In this document: piece by piece, positions 11,882 through 24,179 of the stretch
Layout of the letters: every line of letters starts with the position of its first letter
How positions within the stretch are numbered: the stretch's first letter is position 1
Source of the DNA: Pleurodeles waltl
Lineage: Eukaryota > Chordata > Amphibia > Caudata > Salamandridae
Direction of reading: 5' to 3'
Assembly: GCF_031143425.1 (NCBI RefSeq)
Contig: NC_090446.1
Coordinates: 1,021,779,066-1,021,843,065 of the forward strand
Length of the DNA stretch: 64,000 bases
Notes under the pieces: generated by a model
Told to the model about the DNA's origin: nothing
The model's database searches: none
What the model saw: the letters and a program-made list of their open reading frames with translations, nothing else
Translations under genes and position numbers: made by a program

Positions 11882-12210
11882 TTTAACGCCTGCCCTGACC
11901 CAGGCGTTAAAATTTCACGCTATTCGTGCTTTGCGTCATTTTTTTGCGCCGCCTACGGCCCGGGAGTCATTTTTGCCCGGAAGCATAAATACGACGCACC
12001 GCTGTATGCGTGGGTTTTTGGACGGGAACGCCTACCCTGCATGTCATTAACGCAGGGCGGGGTGCCGCTTCCAAAAACTCACGCACATAGCGCCATTCCC
12101 CTTGTGCGCCGCATCGGGCGTCAGGGTATAAATATGGGGCATCGTTTGCGCTGAATGTGCGTCAAAATTTTTGACGCACATTCGGCGCAACCGGAGTATA
12201 AATATGGCCC
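11882..12210. mobile_element. Harbinger A right end, subterminal palindromes and terminal repeat
   Basis: This GC-rich stretch upstream of HARBI1-A is full of GCGTCA/TGACGC palindromes, for example TGTGCGTCAAAATTTTTGAC and its partner near 12160-12185. It ends in GAGTATAAATATGGCCC at 12210. Read inward this is GGGCCATATTTATACTC, related to the MITE termini at 5138 and 31229. The mate end was not found in 1-3900, so the element probably extends left of the window. The target duplication cannot be verified. Confidence 0.6.
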
Positions 12211-13468
12211 AAAGGGAGCTGGGGTGTAGCTTGCACATCCTGATGAGCCATCTGTGCTAGGAGGGAGGGGAGGAGTGGTCACTTAGACCTGAAAGGGCTG
12301 TGCCTGTCCTCACACAATGCAGTCTCCGACCCCCTGGAGAGTGTCTGGGGCCTGGCCTGGGCAAGGCAGGATTTCACATTCAAAAGAGACTTTACTTTGA
12401 AGTAGGCCTACTTCAAAGGAAACATTGGGTATAAGAAGGGCACCCAAAACCACAGACTTTAGAAACACTTCTGGAATCAAGAGGAACCTCTGCCTGGAGA
12501 AGAGCTGAATAGCTGAGGAAGAAGAGCTGCCCTGCTTGTTACTGTGCTTTGTAGAGCTATCCTGCAGTTGCTGCTTCTGCCAGAGTAAGAGGGCAAAGAC
12601 TGGACTTTGTGTGCCTTCCATCTTGAGAAGAAATCTCCAAGGGCTTGATCTAGAGCTTGCCTCCTGTTGTTTGAAGTCTCAGGGACAGCAAAGACTTCTC
12701 TCTGCCAGCACCTGGAGTCTCTGGAGAGACTCCTACTCTGCCCTGTGGTGCCCATCCAGTTCCTGGGACCCTGAAAGGAGAAGCTGGCAGCCTAAAGACA
12801 AGGAAATCCACGCACAGAGCGCCGTGCGGGAAAAAGATTGACGCAACTCTGATCTGCGGCTGAAAAAAAGACGCGCTGCCAGCTCCGCAGCTGAGAAAAT
12901 GACACTTGCAGGAAATGCGACCAAAGAATCGACGCACGGAGCAGAAGAAAAGATGCGCAGCTTAGCTGACGGAGGCTGGGAGATTACAACCTGCACTGCG
13001 GGGATTTTGGATCATCGTGTGGCTGGATTTCCGACTCACGTACCGCCGTGCAGAGTTATTTTTGACGCACACCCGATCGTGCTGGGTTATTTTTGACGCA
13101 CACCAGGTACATTTTCACGTTAGCAGCGCCAGTGTGTGTTTAAAACTACTTAAAGACTCTTTTTGCATTTTTATTGATAACTTGACTTGTGTATTGTGGA
13201 TTTTTGTCGTTTTGGTCTTGTTTTGTTTAGACAAATATTTCCTATTTTTCTGAACTGGTGGTTTGTAGTGTTTTCATTAAGTTACTGTGTGTGTTGGTAC
13301 AAATACTTTACACCTAGCATTCTGAAGTTAAGCCTACTGCTCTGCCAAGCTACCAAGGGGATAAGCAGGGGTTAGCTGAGGGTGATTCTCTTTTACCATG
13401 ACTAGAGTGAGGGTCCTTGCTTGAACAGGGGGTAACCTGACTGTCAACCAAAGACCCCATTTCTAACA
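12211..13468 (+). repeat. LTR-like segment, 5' part missing
   Basis: A long noncoding segment ends in CCCCATTTCTAACA at 13468, a typical LTR 3' terminus. A TATA-like GGGTATAAGAAGGG lies near 12428. Downstream there are several GACGCA-containing stretches (12830-13100) and TATTTATTG-like AT-rich sequence before the end. From memory this matches a very abundant salamander LTR whose 5' terminus is the inverted form, TGTTAGAAATGGGG. That start is absent, so the segment is cut by the Harbinger A end at 12210. No coding capacity is seen. Confidence 0.5.
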
Positions 13469-13493
13469 CTTATCAATATAGAGAGCGCAATAT

Positions 13494-14720
13494 TGTTAGA
13501 CCTGTCATCCTTGGCATGGTTTACCACCCTACCTTTTTGGACACTGCCAGGAAGAAGGACTGCTACTCTGCTGTACTGCTGACGTGAAGGGACTGCTGCC
13601 CTGCTGTGCTCACCTGCAGTCTGCGACCCTCATGCCTGGGTGAAAAAGAGTAGACCTGCATTGTTTGAACCCAGAACCCCAGAGTGGCTCCAAGGGGTAG
13701 TTGGCAGACCTCCTGATCTGAATTCTCAGGGACAAAACAGCATTCCAACAACCCTGAACCTGGACTCTGCCATCTGTGAGTCTACCCTGCCAAGTGATGT
13801 CATCCCAGTCCTTGACCCTTGGAAGAATGCCTAAGGTGCCAGCCTAGCTGGTCCCATCGGAACCAATGCATCTTCTCTGCTGAGCGACACAACCCCAAGC
13901 AGAACAGACGTATCACCGCTGGTGGGTGAATTGGACCCGTCAAACAAAAAGAACTAGATGGCCTCCATAGCCTCTTCGGAACTGCCACTATACAATGGAT
14001 GATCAGCGCAGGGCCTTGCATCCCTGGTCGTTGCAGCCTCGATGACAAAGTCAGACTCCCAATGGCAGCCTCACAGCTGCTAAAAAAAAGAGACATTGCA
14101 GCTGTTTGACGCATCCTCAACATCGGTCTTCGGCTAGCATGCCCTCATCAATGGGATTCTCGCTGACGATGCTGAACCTCACATTACAGCCTTGCTGCAT
14201 CTTGGAACCAACCCATCACCCCCCTTCGAGCTCAACACATTTTTGACAGAGATCCTCTCAACGCTCCACAAACCAGGATTTAAAGTACTTTGTTCAGTAG
14301 GCCTAACTGGGTCCCTGTAGCCAGCCCATGCTCCGTATCAGACATCCTGAACTTGTGACTGTGCTCTGGCCTGGCGCAACCAGATATCCACAGTTGCTGC
14401 TTTGTGCTTTCTGGTGCAGTTTTTACTGAAATCTTTAAAATTACTTATCCCCAGTTCTACTAGTTTGATTTTTATTGTTTTGGTCTTGTTTTACTTATTA
14501 AAGAAAACTCTATTTTCCTAACTTGGTGTGGGATAATTTTGTGTGGGGTTTTCACTTTATCACTGTTCCACATTTTGCATGAATACTTTACACATTGTCT
14601 TTACATTAAGCCTGACTGTTCTATATCAAGCTACCAAAGGGTTGAGCACAAGTTGCTTTAGGCCCAACCCTGAGAAGGATTGTGGTTGCTGCTTGACCAG
14701 GACTCACAGGTACTTGCTAA
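13494..14720 (+). repeat. Second LTR-like segment
   Basis: It begins TGTTAGACCTGTCATCC and includes a late segment (ACTTTACACATTGTC, AAGCTACCAAAGGG) that parallels the preceding LTR-like segment (ACTTTACACCTAGC, AAGCTACCAAGGGG). It is therefore a related but distinct LTR family. The 3' end is approximate and no coding capacity is seen. Confidence 0.4.
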
Positions 14721-16569
14721 TATATTGTAGGCCAAGGTGCCAGCATTTCTTGGAAGTGGACTGTGCTGGATTTTTTACAGGGCAAACAATCCTCAACACT
14801 TAGCATACCTAGGAAAGAAGTATTATAAAGAAGGTGGAAACTGGTGTTGCTCTCTCTAGATACCGCTACGCCCTTTACTGGGGTGAGCTGGTAATTCCTT
14901 TCCAGGATTTTATTGAATTTCCTACTTGCAGAGGTATATAGCGCCATGATGCTGTGAGCTACCAGGCACTGAAGGCCAGTGTTATGCTGTATGTGGTATT
15001 GTAAAGCATGCATGAGCTCAGTATATTAGCAATGTGGAAGTCTGTTTACACTGAACTGCAAACTCTCCTATGTCGCCTGGTGGGACCATTCTATGGCAAT
15101 ACAATGTACATGATCCCATTATTCCAATATTTTCCAGACCCTTCCTATTTAGATAGAGACAAAACATAGATGATCTGTATAGGAATCTATAAAAGTGCAC
15201 CTTGGCAGGGGCATCTTCAGCAGGATTGTCACACAGATATACTTAATTTTGGCTCTGCCAAGCTCCAACTGTAAGATGCTCAATATTCTGGACCACTGAG
15301 GCCACCCAAACAGCTGACTTCGAAAAGGGTTTCCTGAACCCTTTCACTACAGGCAATTAATGCTGTGAGGACTCACCAAATTGTGGTTGCAACTCCTGGA
15401 GACTTTTGTTGGAGCTCAGGGACTTTGTCGGTGCTCCACAAGATGGCAGCCCTTTGCCATAACGGGCCTCAGATGGTAAACGCTGACTTCGGATGATGAT
15501 TGGAGAAGTGATCTCACCACAGGTTCTGACACTGGGAGATGAGCTCCTGCTTCGGGTACGGTTACTGCAGTGGCGAGAGACAGTAGCTGGAAACTAAAGG
15601 GGTTTGGAGGCCTGCAGGCCATCGTGGTTCTGTGACTGGACCTGCCAGGAGACGGGTGCTTGGAGACTTCCATGTGGGGCCATCCTTAACTTTCCCTCTA
15701 TTGAGCTGCAGGAATAATTTGGTGGTATGTGCAGAAGGGGGCCAGACATCAAGGGGCCACCGGAAACCCAAAGAAGGTTGTATACAGGGACTTCCCTGTA
15801 GGCCTTTACCATGGTACAGTACTGAAATAGTGCACTGTTGTGCTGAGCTAGGGAGTTATACTTCATTGCCCACTGGAGGTCCAAGAAACCTGTATGCAGG
15901 GACCTTTCTGCAGGGCAGCACCTTACTTCCCTGCAGTAAAACTGTGACAACACCCGTCAATTGGGGAGTTATGCATCATGAGACCCTGTACACATATGGT
16001 CATAAATAAGCACTTGGCTACATTTTAATAGGTCAACTAAGAGAAAGGGCAGTGGCTGAGGTGGACTCCTTCAGACAGGTACAGGGGACGACTCTGACCT
16101 GAAGCAGCAGAAGTTTCCTCACACGTGAAACCAGATTGAATTTTGGGAACTGAGGTCCGAGAAAAGCTGGAAAACTCTATTATTGGAAATCCAAATAGGA
16201 TGAGTGGAGCTGTGAATTGAGTAACCAAAGTAGGTGAGCCAAAATGGAGATGCCGAGTGACCATAAACAATTAGTTGCGGTGGAAGGCCTTCTGATAGGA
16301 GATCCTCCCCCCCAACCCCCTTTACACAACTGAGACAATTCTGAACACAGACCCAATCCCCAGGGTGGTGGCTGGGACCTTGAAGTAATAATGTTCCACA
16401 GTGGTTATAAGGTTAGGATTCCATTTGTTTGACTGCTTGCTTTGAGGTTAGTGGTTTAGGGGGAGTTTGGACTTTGAGGAAAAGCGACAATGCATATATT
16501 TGTAGATGAAAATTCTTGCCAAACACCTCCCTGTTCATGCAGAAGTGAAGACATTTACTGGAGGAAACC
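14721..16569. other. No recognisable gene; degenerate 112-base direct repeat
   Basis: No supported frame is seen. Two diverged adjacent units occur at about 15757-15868 and 15869-15981. They share the order CCAC(C/T)GGA, CCAAGAAA, GTATGCAGGGAC, CTGCAGTA-like and GGGAGTTAT. By inference the region may be the 5' portion of the L1-like element whose endonuclease remnant resumes at about 24180, beyond the inserted LINE. Confidence 0.35.
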
Positions 16570-17758
16570 ACACCTACACTGATTGGTGAAGCACTTCCGG
16601 CATTGGTGAGTGTGCGCGACGGGAGTCGGAGATGCTGAGGACGCGGAGGTGTTTCGTGTTTTGCAGTGTGCAGTTTGCTCTGTCGCTTATCGACCCAACC
16701 CAGAGGCTCGACAGGAGCGGGAGGCCAGGAGGCCAGGTAGAAGCCGCCAGAGAGACAGTGCGGTGCCGCGCCGCAACCTACGGATCTGAGCATGCACCCA
16801 TGAAGCCGTGGTAGGATTTTAAAAAGCATCTTTTGAGTTGCTGGCTACCGGACTGTCGAGGTTAAAGTTAAAATAGTGGCATTCGAGGTCTGAGCATGGC
16901 TTGGCTATTGGAGACCTGTGGGGCCCCGTGGTGTGGAGTTGAGTTGGTGTTGGTGACCTCTGCTTCTGCCTCTGAGTAAGGCCTTTCTGTGTCTTTATGT
17001 GCCCCTCTGGCCCCCCTCTGCCCCCACCGTATCACCAAGCAGCAAGTTGCTGAAGGTGCAGAAAAAAGGTGCAGAAAAAAAAACTTCCTTTATTAAACTT
17101 TTAAACTTTTAGATTCCTAAACTACTAAACTACTAAACCCATCATCATTGGAGGAGTTAGTACCCTCCCACAAGGACCTGCTCTGGAAAAATACGGAGGA
17201 GAAAACATTCTAACCTTGGCAGAATACTTTTTTTATCTGTTTGTCCTGTAGGTCCCTGTAGTGCTTAGGTTCTATTAGTTCTGTAATACTTAGACCTTGA
17301 GCGGAGGGAGGCCCTGGAACAGAGCTTGTTGGAAGCAGCTAGTGCTGCAGCTCCCCCAGTGGTGGGGCGGAGGCAGCTGGTATTAGGCCACTGCGGCTTG
17401 TCCCACGCAGGGGTTGGACTCCCCCCTCTTTCCTGTGCACTCCTTGTGTTTATCGCATGTTGTATAAGAACTTAAGAGCTTAAGAATTCAAGTAGACCTT
17501 GGGAAATTTCCTCCAGAAGAAGAGCTACAATTACATCACGGCAATAACTCTGCAATAACTCCTGAAATGTTCAACTAAGCACCAAACAGATTGGCAAGTT
17601 TAAGCCTAGGGTGTAGTCTGTCCCTGTGCCTTTTTGAGGTCTTGCGTGGGGAGTATCGCCCTAACGAGTGATCTATACTACTTGATACCACTTGATACAC
17701 ATATATATATATATTGTTCACAGTACATATATTATATATAATATCTATAGGACACAGT

Positions 17759-19343
17759 ATGCCAATGAGTAAGGTGAGATCATGTGGTGGTGAAAAAAAG
17801 GGATTAAAATCACACCCCAAGGCAAAGGAGTTCATGGAGGAATACCCGCCTCTAGGGCCATCGCTGTTTGGAATTCAAGAAGGAGGCGGGGAGCAAGTAC
17901 TTCAGTCTTCTGGACAGGAGGAAACTTCGAGAGATAATAGAGTGGATAGAGTTGTTAGGAATAACCATGAAAGATCCTTAGGAACCCCTCTCGGAGCATC
18001 AATTAGAGATTTCGTGGGCTGATACTTTAAATTAAAAACACCACACGTCACAGTTACAGTTATCAAAGGGGAGTAATATGTTCAATGCCAATCAGAGTGA
18101 AAGTAAACAATTTGGGAGTGATAAGTTCCCGATTTCAGACTCATTGCGAACAGAGGACTTGTTATTGGAGAGGAGGGCAGAGGATGGTGGTGAGTGTGAG
18201 GGTTTGCTGGATCCTAGGCAGACGTCATCCACTTGCATATAAACTCTGAGGAGATGATACCGCTGGCTTTGGAAAGGGGGGAGATTTTTTTGGGGGGGTT
18301 GGGGAGAGGTGTTGCAGAAGGTAGTAAAAAGTTGGATATATTGTCGTCGTCACCTATTTTGGGTAAACAATCTGCATCTGCTTTTGACACTACCGCTGTA
18401 CCAACTGAGTCACTACTAGAGGTAATGTTCCTAATGCAGAAGACTTTGCAGCCAATCTTGGAAGTACTGACTGCAAACAATAGTCTGAAGAAAGTACATA
18501 AAAATCAATTACAAGAGATAACAGCGGAGTTAAAATGTATTAATAGCAGTATGCCAACCCCAGTACATCCTGTGCTAGAAAAAAGAGACCAAGAAACAGG
18601 TACCCATGATACCCGGGAACTCAGTAATGAAGGAGGGGAAACAGATAAAATACAGGCATTAGACCAACCGTCAGTATACAGTATGTCTCCAAACAACCAA
18701 TGCTGGTGATGAAGAGGAATCGTAGAAGGGGTAGAAAGGGCTATGGGTTCAATAGTTGTCACTGTAAACTCCAATGTAGGAAGCAAAGTAAGCAAAGTAA
18801 ACAAAGAAACGTTGGGAGGAAAACTTCAGTAGGGAGCGAGGGAAAGATAGCCCAGGCCAATACCCCAAGGACAGACCGAGGACAAGGGGGTAAGTAGCAG
18901 CCCTAGAGCAAGGGGCCATGTTACAAAAAGTACCTGTTGTACCATACAGAGAAGTTAGCCAGCAAGGAAAAAGAAAGGCAGTTACTCATAGAACGGCTGT
19001 GGAGATGGAAGTAATGGAATCTAAAGGTCCAGAGGGAAAGAGGCAGTGGCATAGAAAGTTAAAACCTCTGAATTGTACCCGACTTCTAGAAGTTATGGCC
19101 CGGTGTCCACGTTTATGTGAAATTGAGTCAGAAGATATAAAACAAATAGGATTTATATTAAGCGCGGAGGGGGAAGAGGTGACTAAAGCACTCTTCTACT
19201 CCGAATGCATTAAATGTCTGGTACTGCAAGCAGAGGCGGAGTTAGGGAATGAGGGTATGAGACTAGTACAACAAAGAGAGTTAGAGTGCGAGACTCAAGA
19301 TGGGAGGGTCCTTACATGTCATGCAGGTCTGTACCCTAACTAA
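17759..19343 (+). pseudogene. LINE ORF1 remnant
   Basis: A good start context (CACAGTATGCC) opens an 87-codon frame at 17759. It is Gly/Lys-rich at the start with KEFMEEYPPLGPSLFG following. Further open stretches lie at 18233-18709 (helical, LEVMFLQKTLQPILEVL-like) and 18918-19343. The last has a Lys/Arg-rich segment (KGPEGKRQWHRKLKP) and an acidic helical C-terminal part (ELGNEGMRLVQQRELECETQ). Together they suit a nucleic-acid chaperone-type ORF1 protein preceding ORF2. I recognise no zinc-knuckle or RRM signature, so the assignment is by position. Stops and frameshifts separate the pieces. Confidence 0.5.
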
Positions 19344-19831
19344 GTGCAATGTAATTTGTTATACAACAACAATCGAAGAAGGTGCGTGGATGGAAATAAT
19401 GGCAGTTTAAGTGTAACAGTCGTTACTGAAAATAATGACCCACAGTGGAGGAATTGCCCTGAGCCCCTTGTAAACCCATGTGATAATTATAGGAGGGGCA
19501 AATTGAGTGTTGTGGACTAGGAGTTAAGGCCGTCGCACAGCCATTTGATTATGAAAGGTTATAAAAAGAATTTAAAACAAGACTTATTTAAAGGAGAGTT
19601 TGGAAAGTATGATATAATGGGGGTCATTCTGACCCTGGCGGCCGGTGGCCGCCAGGGCCACCGACCACGGGAGCACCGCCAACAGGCTGGCGGTGCTCCC
19701 ACGAGCATTCTGACCGCGGCGGTTCAGCCGCGGTCAGAAGTGGAAAGTCGGCGGTCTCCCGCTGACTTTCCGCTGCTCGGGGGAATCCTCCATGGCGGCG
19801 GAGCGCGCTCCGCCGCCATGAGGATTCAGAC

Positions 19832-19897
19832 ACCCCCTACCGCCATCCTGTTCATGGCGGGAAACCTGCCATGAACAGGATGGCGGTAGGGGGTGCC
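19832..19897. repeat. Perfect inverted repeat inside the MITE
   Basis: Arms of about 28 bases (ACACCCCCTACCGCCATCCT onward and its complement) are separated by a short loop around GGCGGGAAACC. Confidence 0.85.
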
Positions 19898-20039
19898 GCG
19901 GGGCCCCCGTAAGAGGGCCCCAAAAAGTATTTCAGTGTCTGCTTTGCAGACACTGAAATACGCGACGGGTGCAACTGCACCCGTCGCACCCCTGCAACTA
20001 CGCCGGCTCAATTCTGAGCCGGCGTCCTCGTTGCAGGGG

Positions 20040-20098
20040 CATTTCCTCTGGGCCGGCGGGCGCTCTTTTGGAGAGCGCCCGCCGGCCCAGAGGAAATG
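20040..20098. repeat. Perfect 26-base-arm inverted repeat inside the MITE
   Basis: The arm beginning CATTTCCTCTGGGCCGG pairs perfectly with the arm ending CCGGCCCAGAGGAAATG around a TTTTGGA loop. It is an unusually strong hairpin for such an old context. Confidence 0.9.
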
Positions 20099-23000
20099 TG
20101 TGAATGGCCGCCGCGGTCTTTTGACCGCGGTGCGGTCATTTGGCGGCGGGACTATGGCGGACGGCCTCCGCCGTCCGCCATAGTCAGAATCAGGCCCAAT
20201 GTGTTTCCAGGAAACTTGGTTGTGCGACAAACCTGATCCAGTAGATGGTTTCATGAGACTCTTCAGGGGAGCAACACAGCAAGGGTTAGGTCACCCATCA
20301 GGGGGCCTAATAATCTTAGCCTCAACAAGAATAACGAATAGGTTTATAGAGATAAAAACGAAATGTTGTTGGCTATTGGCAGGCCAGGTGGATCTCTATA
20401 ATACAATTGGGGAGCTGTACTGTTAATAATAATTAATGTATATATACAACCGGGGAATATGTATGATTATGACATTCAGCGGGGTCTGTTTGAGGAAGGT
20501 CTGGAATTATTAAGTATTGTTAAACCAGGATATTTGACCCTAATGTTGGGAGATTGTAATCACAAACTTGATCCCAGTAGTATTGATAACTGTATAAGGA
20601 GCTACTGGTTGTTGCACAAATTCCGAATAGCATCTTCCCAAAAGTAGAATGTTCTGCATGTGATTTATCCTTAGTAAGAACCTTAGGATCCCAAGGTATG
20701 TTCTGTCTAAATGGTCGTATGAAGAAGGATTGCCAGCAAAACAGACTTTTCGAATAGGCAACCAGATTTGCCCCATTGATTATGCTTTTGTAAAGGCTTG
20801 GTCCTTTGGAGAAGTGCAGGACTTTGAAGTTGAACATATAGAGGGCAGTGATCATTGGCCACTTCGATTAACAATATGACCAACTGATAAAAATCAGAAA
20901 GAAAAGGCATTGATAGCGCTGGTTGAGTACCCTCGTAGATTAACGACCCGTCTGACAGAAAGTAATCTAGAAGCACTTAATGAATTGATAGTCAATTATC
21001 AAAACCTTACAATGGAGGAAGATCCAAGAGATGTGTTTAAAGGTTATAATAGGGGTATTGCGTTAATGGTGGACTGCCTAAAAACAAATTTTTAAAAACA
21101 GCAAGTGGGAAAGATGAAGGGAGAATCATATAAGATTAATAATAGTAAAGTATGGTTTAATTGGGAATGTGGGTGTAAAAAGCAAAAGATTCGAAGATTA
21201 GAAAGGGAATTTAGGAAAAGACCCACTATCGACACAGAAGTGCAGCTCTGTCAGGCAAAACAGAGTTATAATATACTCATAAGACAGAAGAAACAGGAAT
21301 ATATTGGCAAAAATTGGGACACAATGATCGAAGTGATAAGAACAAAGAATATTAGGGGCTGCTGGCAGTTGGTAAGGGAGGAGAAAGTATCAGAAACCAT
21401 GCTGTGTTTGGTTGGAGAAGAGGATTGGTATAAATATCTGTCTACCGTATATGATGGTATCGATACTGAGAAAGGATATGGTGTCATCAGGAAGATGGGT
21501 GAGAATATGAGATTAGCTTTTGCCCCACAAAAAAATAAAAGAAACTATTGTAGTACTTAAATTAACTAAAGCAGCCGGCCCAGACAATCTCCCAGCTATA
21601 ATAATAAAAAAAAACATTGATTGGTGGACTACATTTTTCAATGATACATTTGGTAAAATTCTTGAGTTCGGCCGTTTTCCAGAGAATTGGAAGGGAGCCA
21701 TGATAAGACCTATCCATAAAAAGGAGGACCCAACACAACCAAAAAATTATTGGCTGATAAGTTTATTAGACGTAGGTGTAAAGATATTCACAAAGATATT
21801 GCTGAGGTTAATTAAAGAATTGGCAGAGGAAAAGGATTTGATACCTGTAGAACAAGGCGGATTTAAGGAAGGGCACTCGACAATTGACCACTGTATCAGT
21901 TTGTGTTCTTTAGCAAAAAAATCTATGGAAATGCGAGGAAGCCTGTTCTGCTGTTTTGTGGATTTTCGTGCCGCATTTGATTTGGTAGATGGGAATTTGC
22001 TATGGAACATGCTAAGACAGTTAGGGATTGATTTGTATTTATTATATCTCCTTCAGGGTCTGCATTCACAAACTTGGGCCCAAGTAATTTTAGACACAAG
22101 TGGCTCACTGTCAAATAAGATCCTTATAAAGAACGGAATTATGCCAAGGTTGTGTGTGGGCACCAATATTATTTTCATTATTTTTGTCAGATTTGCCTGG
22201 GTTGCTGCAGGAGGTCAAAGGCCTAAGCCCAAAAATGGATGGTATACATGTTTCCTGCTTATTATATGCAGACGATTTAGTGACAATGGATATGACGGAG
22301 TTAGGTCTACAAAGGAAATTAGAGGTGTTCCACTCTTATTGCCAAAAGAAAAAAACAGTCGTAAATTTAGAAAAAACAAAGATTATGTCTATAGGGAAAG
22401 TGAAGAGGGATTTTGCTCACCTGTTAGGAGGTCAAAAAATAGAGAAGGTAAAAGAATATAAATATTTAGGTATGTGGTTTGACTCAGACTTGAAATGGAA
22501 AGATCATATTGAAGCCCTAAAAAATAAGCTTTATCGTCGGTCTGGGGATTGAAACAATTTGGTAGTAAATATGGGGGTCCTTCCCTCCAGCCGGTTATTT
22601 CTGCTTTTAACGCCATGGTATGTCCCCAGTTTCAATATGGGGTGGAGGTCCTAACAGTCTCAGGGAAACTAAATTGGGAGACAGAAGAAAGCTTTTGTGT
22701 AAAGCGTATGCTATCATTACCTCCGTGAAGTATGTTACAAGTTATAAGAGCAGAATACCAAATGACGGCATGGACTTACCAGGGACTACAAGCAACGCTG
22801 AAGTTTTGGTTAAGTGTAAGAGACGAGGGGATTTGTAAGATCGCGAGATTGTGTAAAAAAGAAATAATAACAAGCGAATTGTATTGGGCGTTACAAGTGA
22901 GAGGACGGTTAGACAAGATCTGTGTTCTCTTAGGCTTACCCGGTAATCAGTGGTGTGGTGCACAAATCCCAAAACAAAATTTACGAACAATAGTGAAGGA

Positions 23001-23931
23001 AAGGGCAATAGAAATAGATCTGAAGTATTCAGAGTGTAAAATGTCAACTCAGGCTATGGTAGGGGGATGGAGGAACCCGGAAAACTTTCCCTATATAGAG
23101 GCTCTACCTACCCAAAGATTAAGGGATGCAGTGTTAAAATTCCAAATTGGGCTCAATCCAGGCTGGATGGACCCTAAAGCAAAATAATTTCTTAAGAATA
23201 CTCAGGGTGTATGCACACGTGGCTTACAAAAGAAATTCAGCACGCAACACCTACTTTTTGATTGCTATTGGTTTTTAGAGGTGCGTAAGAAGTTTTTAAA
23301 ATCAGTTTTTAAGGAATATAATATTATTAACCGGGATCAAGCACTTAGGCTACTAATAGCCATGAGATTTTTTAATGTAACTTGTGCACTAGGCCAATTT
23401 CTAATAGGATTAAGAGGGTTCTTAACTGAATTTACAGTGCCGGTTGCCGGGTATACCGTAGGGAGTAAAGACGAAAGAAGAATTTGAAATGGCACAAATA
23501 GATTGTTTTCAAATTGGTTGATGGAAATATGGAAATTTTGCCACGTTATAAAGTGGCCAGATGTAAAATGTAGAGCACTTTAAATTGGAAATTGCACTTT
23601 ATGTCATTATAATGATTTGAGTCCCGTTAGAATTTTATGTGGGATGATTTGTTTAGCATGCAGTCTTTTTAAAGAACTACTAGGAAATGAAATTGGTTGA
23701 AGGTTAAAATAACTTAATGAATTATGTAAGTAGAGTTTGTTAATAGGATTTAGAATTATGAATTATGTATGTGAATTTATTATGTAATAGGGAATCCTTT
23801 TTTTAATGAATTTTGTATAATTGTCTGCTTTTGTAGAGGTTTTTATATCGAACTTTGCATATTGTATTATTTTTATATTTTTGAGGTTTAAGCCAAATAA
23901 AAGAATTTATGACCGACTGACACCTACACTG

Positions 23932-24179
23932 CATTATAGATAGAAATTGCTTACCTGAGAGTCCATGGAATGAATGTAATTGGAGCTTGCAATATTATTA
24001 AGTACTGGATGGGGAGAGATGTGTTTTGATGGACGAGTGTGGACATAGAGCAGAGAGTGGAACTATTGGGATGAAAGTGTCGACTTGGTAGAGACAGAGG
24101 TGCTAAAGCTGAGGTACTCCCTCATGATTATCTTTGGATATGGGGGTATCTGATCAGTTGGATTATTAGAGGGCTGCAA
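23932..24179. other. Probable 5' continuation of L1-like ORF2
   Basis: There is no clear frame, but the 3' end of this stretch leads without a visible boundary into the L1-like endonuclease remnant. The LINE insertion ends at 23931. Confidence 0.3.

Larger units (their letters stand above)
19619..20197. mobile_element. 579-base hairpin-rich MITE
   Basis: Termini are GGGGGTCATTCTGACC and the inverted TCAGAATCAGGCCC. It is flanked by AAT at 19616-19618 and 20198-20200, a 3-base target duplication as expected for Harbinger-type elements. The interior is a string of near-perfect inverted repeats. It has no coding capacity and a much higher GC content than the surrounding LINE. Confidence 0.88.
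19545..23187 (+). pseudogene. LINE ORF2 remnant: endonuclease plus reverse transcriptase
   Basis: The N-terminal part is an apurinic/apyrimidinic-type endonuclease: catalytic Glu in FQETWL (Glu codon 20211-20213), GDCNHKLDP at about 20549, and SDHWPL at 20847-20864. The reverse transcriptase follows: KAAGPDNLP near 21570, NYWLISLLDVGVKIFTK, GGFKEGHSTIDH, CCFVDFRAAFDLV, then the active site LLYADDLV with YADD at 22265-22276, and EKTKIMSIG. Decay includes a frameshift near 21540 between the linker and reverse transcriptase, another near 22160, and stops near 20648, 20880 and 21095. C-terminal frames continue to about 23187 and possibly to 23487. The endonuclease start is split by the MITE at 19619-20197; the frame resumes on the far side. 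Confidence 0.85.
16582..23919 (+). mobile_element. Full-length non-LTR retrotransposon (APE-type LINE)
   Basis: The element is bounded by a perfect 12-base target-site duplication ACACCTACACTG at 16570-16581 and 23920-23931. It starts with a GC-rich 5' leader (16582-17758) and encodes ORF1 remnants (17759-19343). ORF2 remnants follow (19545-about 23490) with an apurinic endonuclease and a reverse transcriptase. The end is an AT-rich 3' UTR with CCAAATAAAAG near 23894. A 579-base MITE lies inside (19619-20197), so the element itself is about 6.76 kb. It is decayed by frameshifts and stops. The clade is not resolved from motifs alone; the endonuclease plus YADD reverse transcriptase fit the CR1/L2/I-like assemblage. 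Confidence 0.88.

Noticed and set aside
12310..13096. Several overlapping frames suggesting a host exon
   Set aside because: They lie in an LTR-like segment. No splice-consistent protein or domain emerges.
19624..20254. Frames in the hairpin-rich MITE on both strands
   Set aside because: GC-rich palindromic DNA gives mirror-image frames. No domain is seen.
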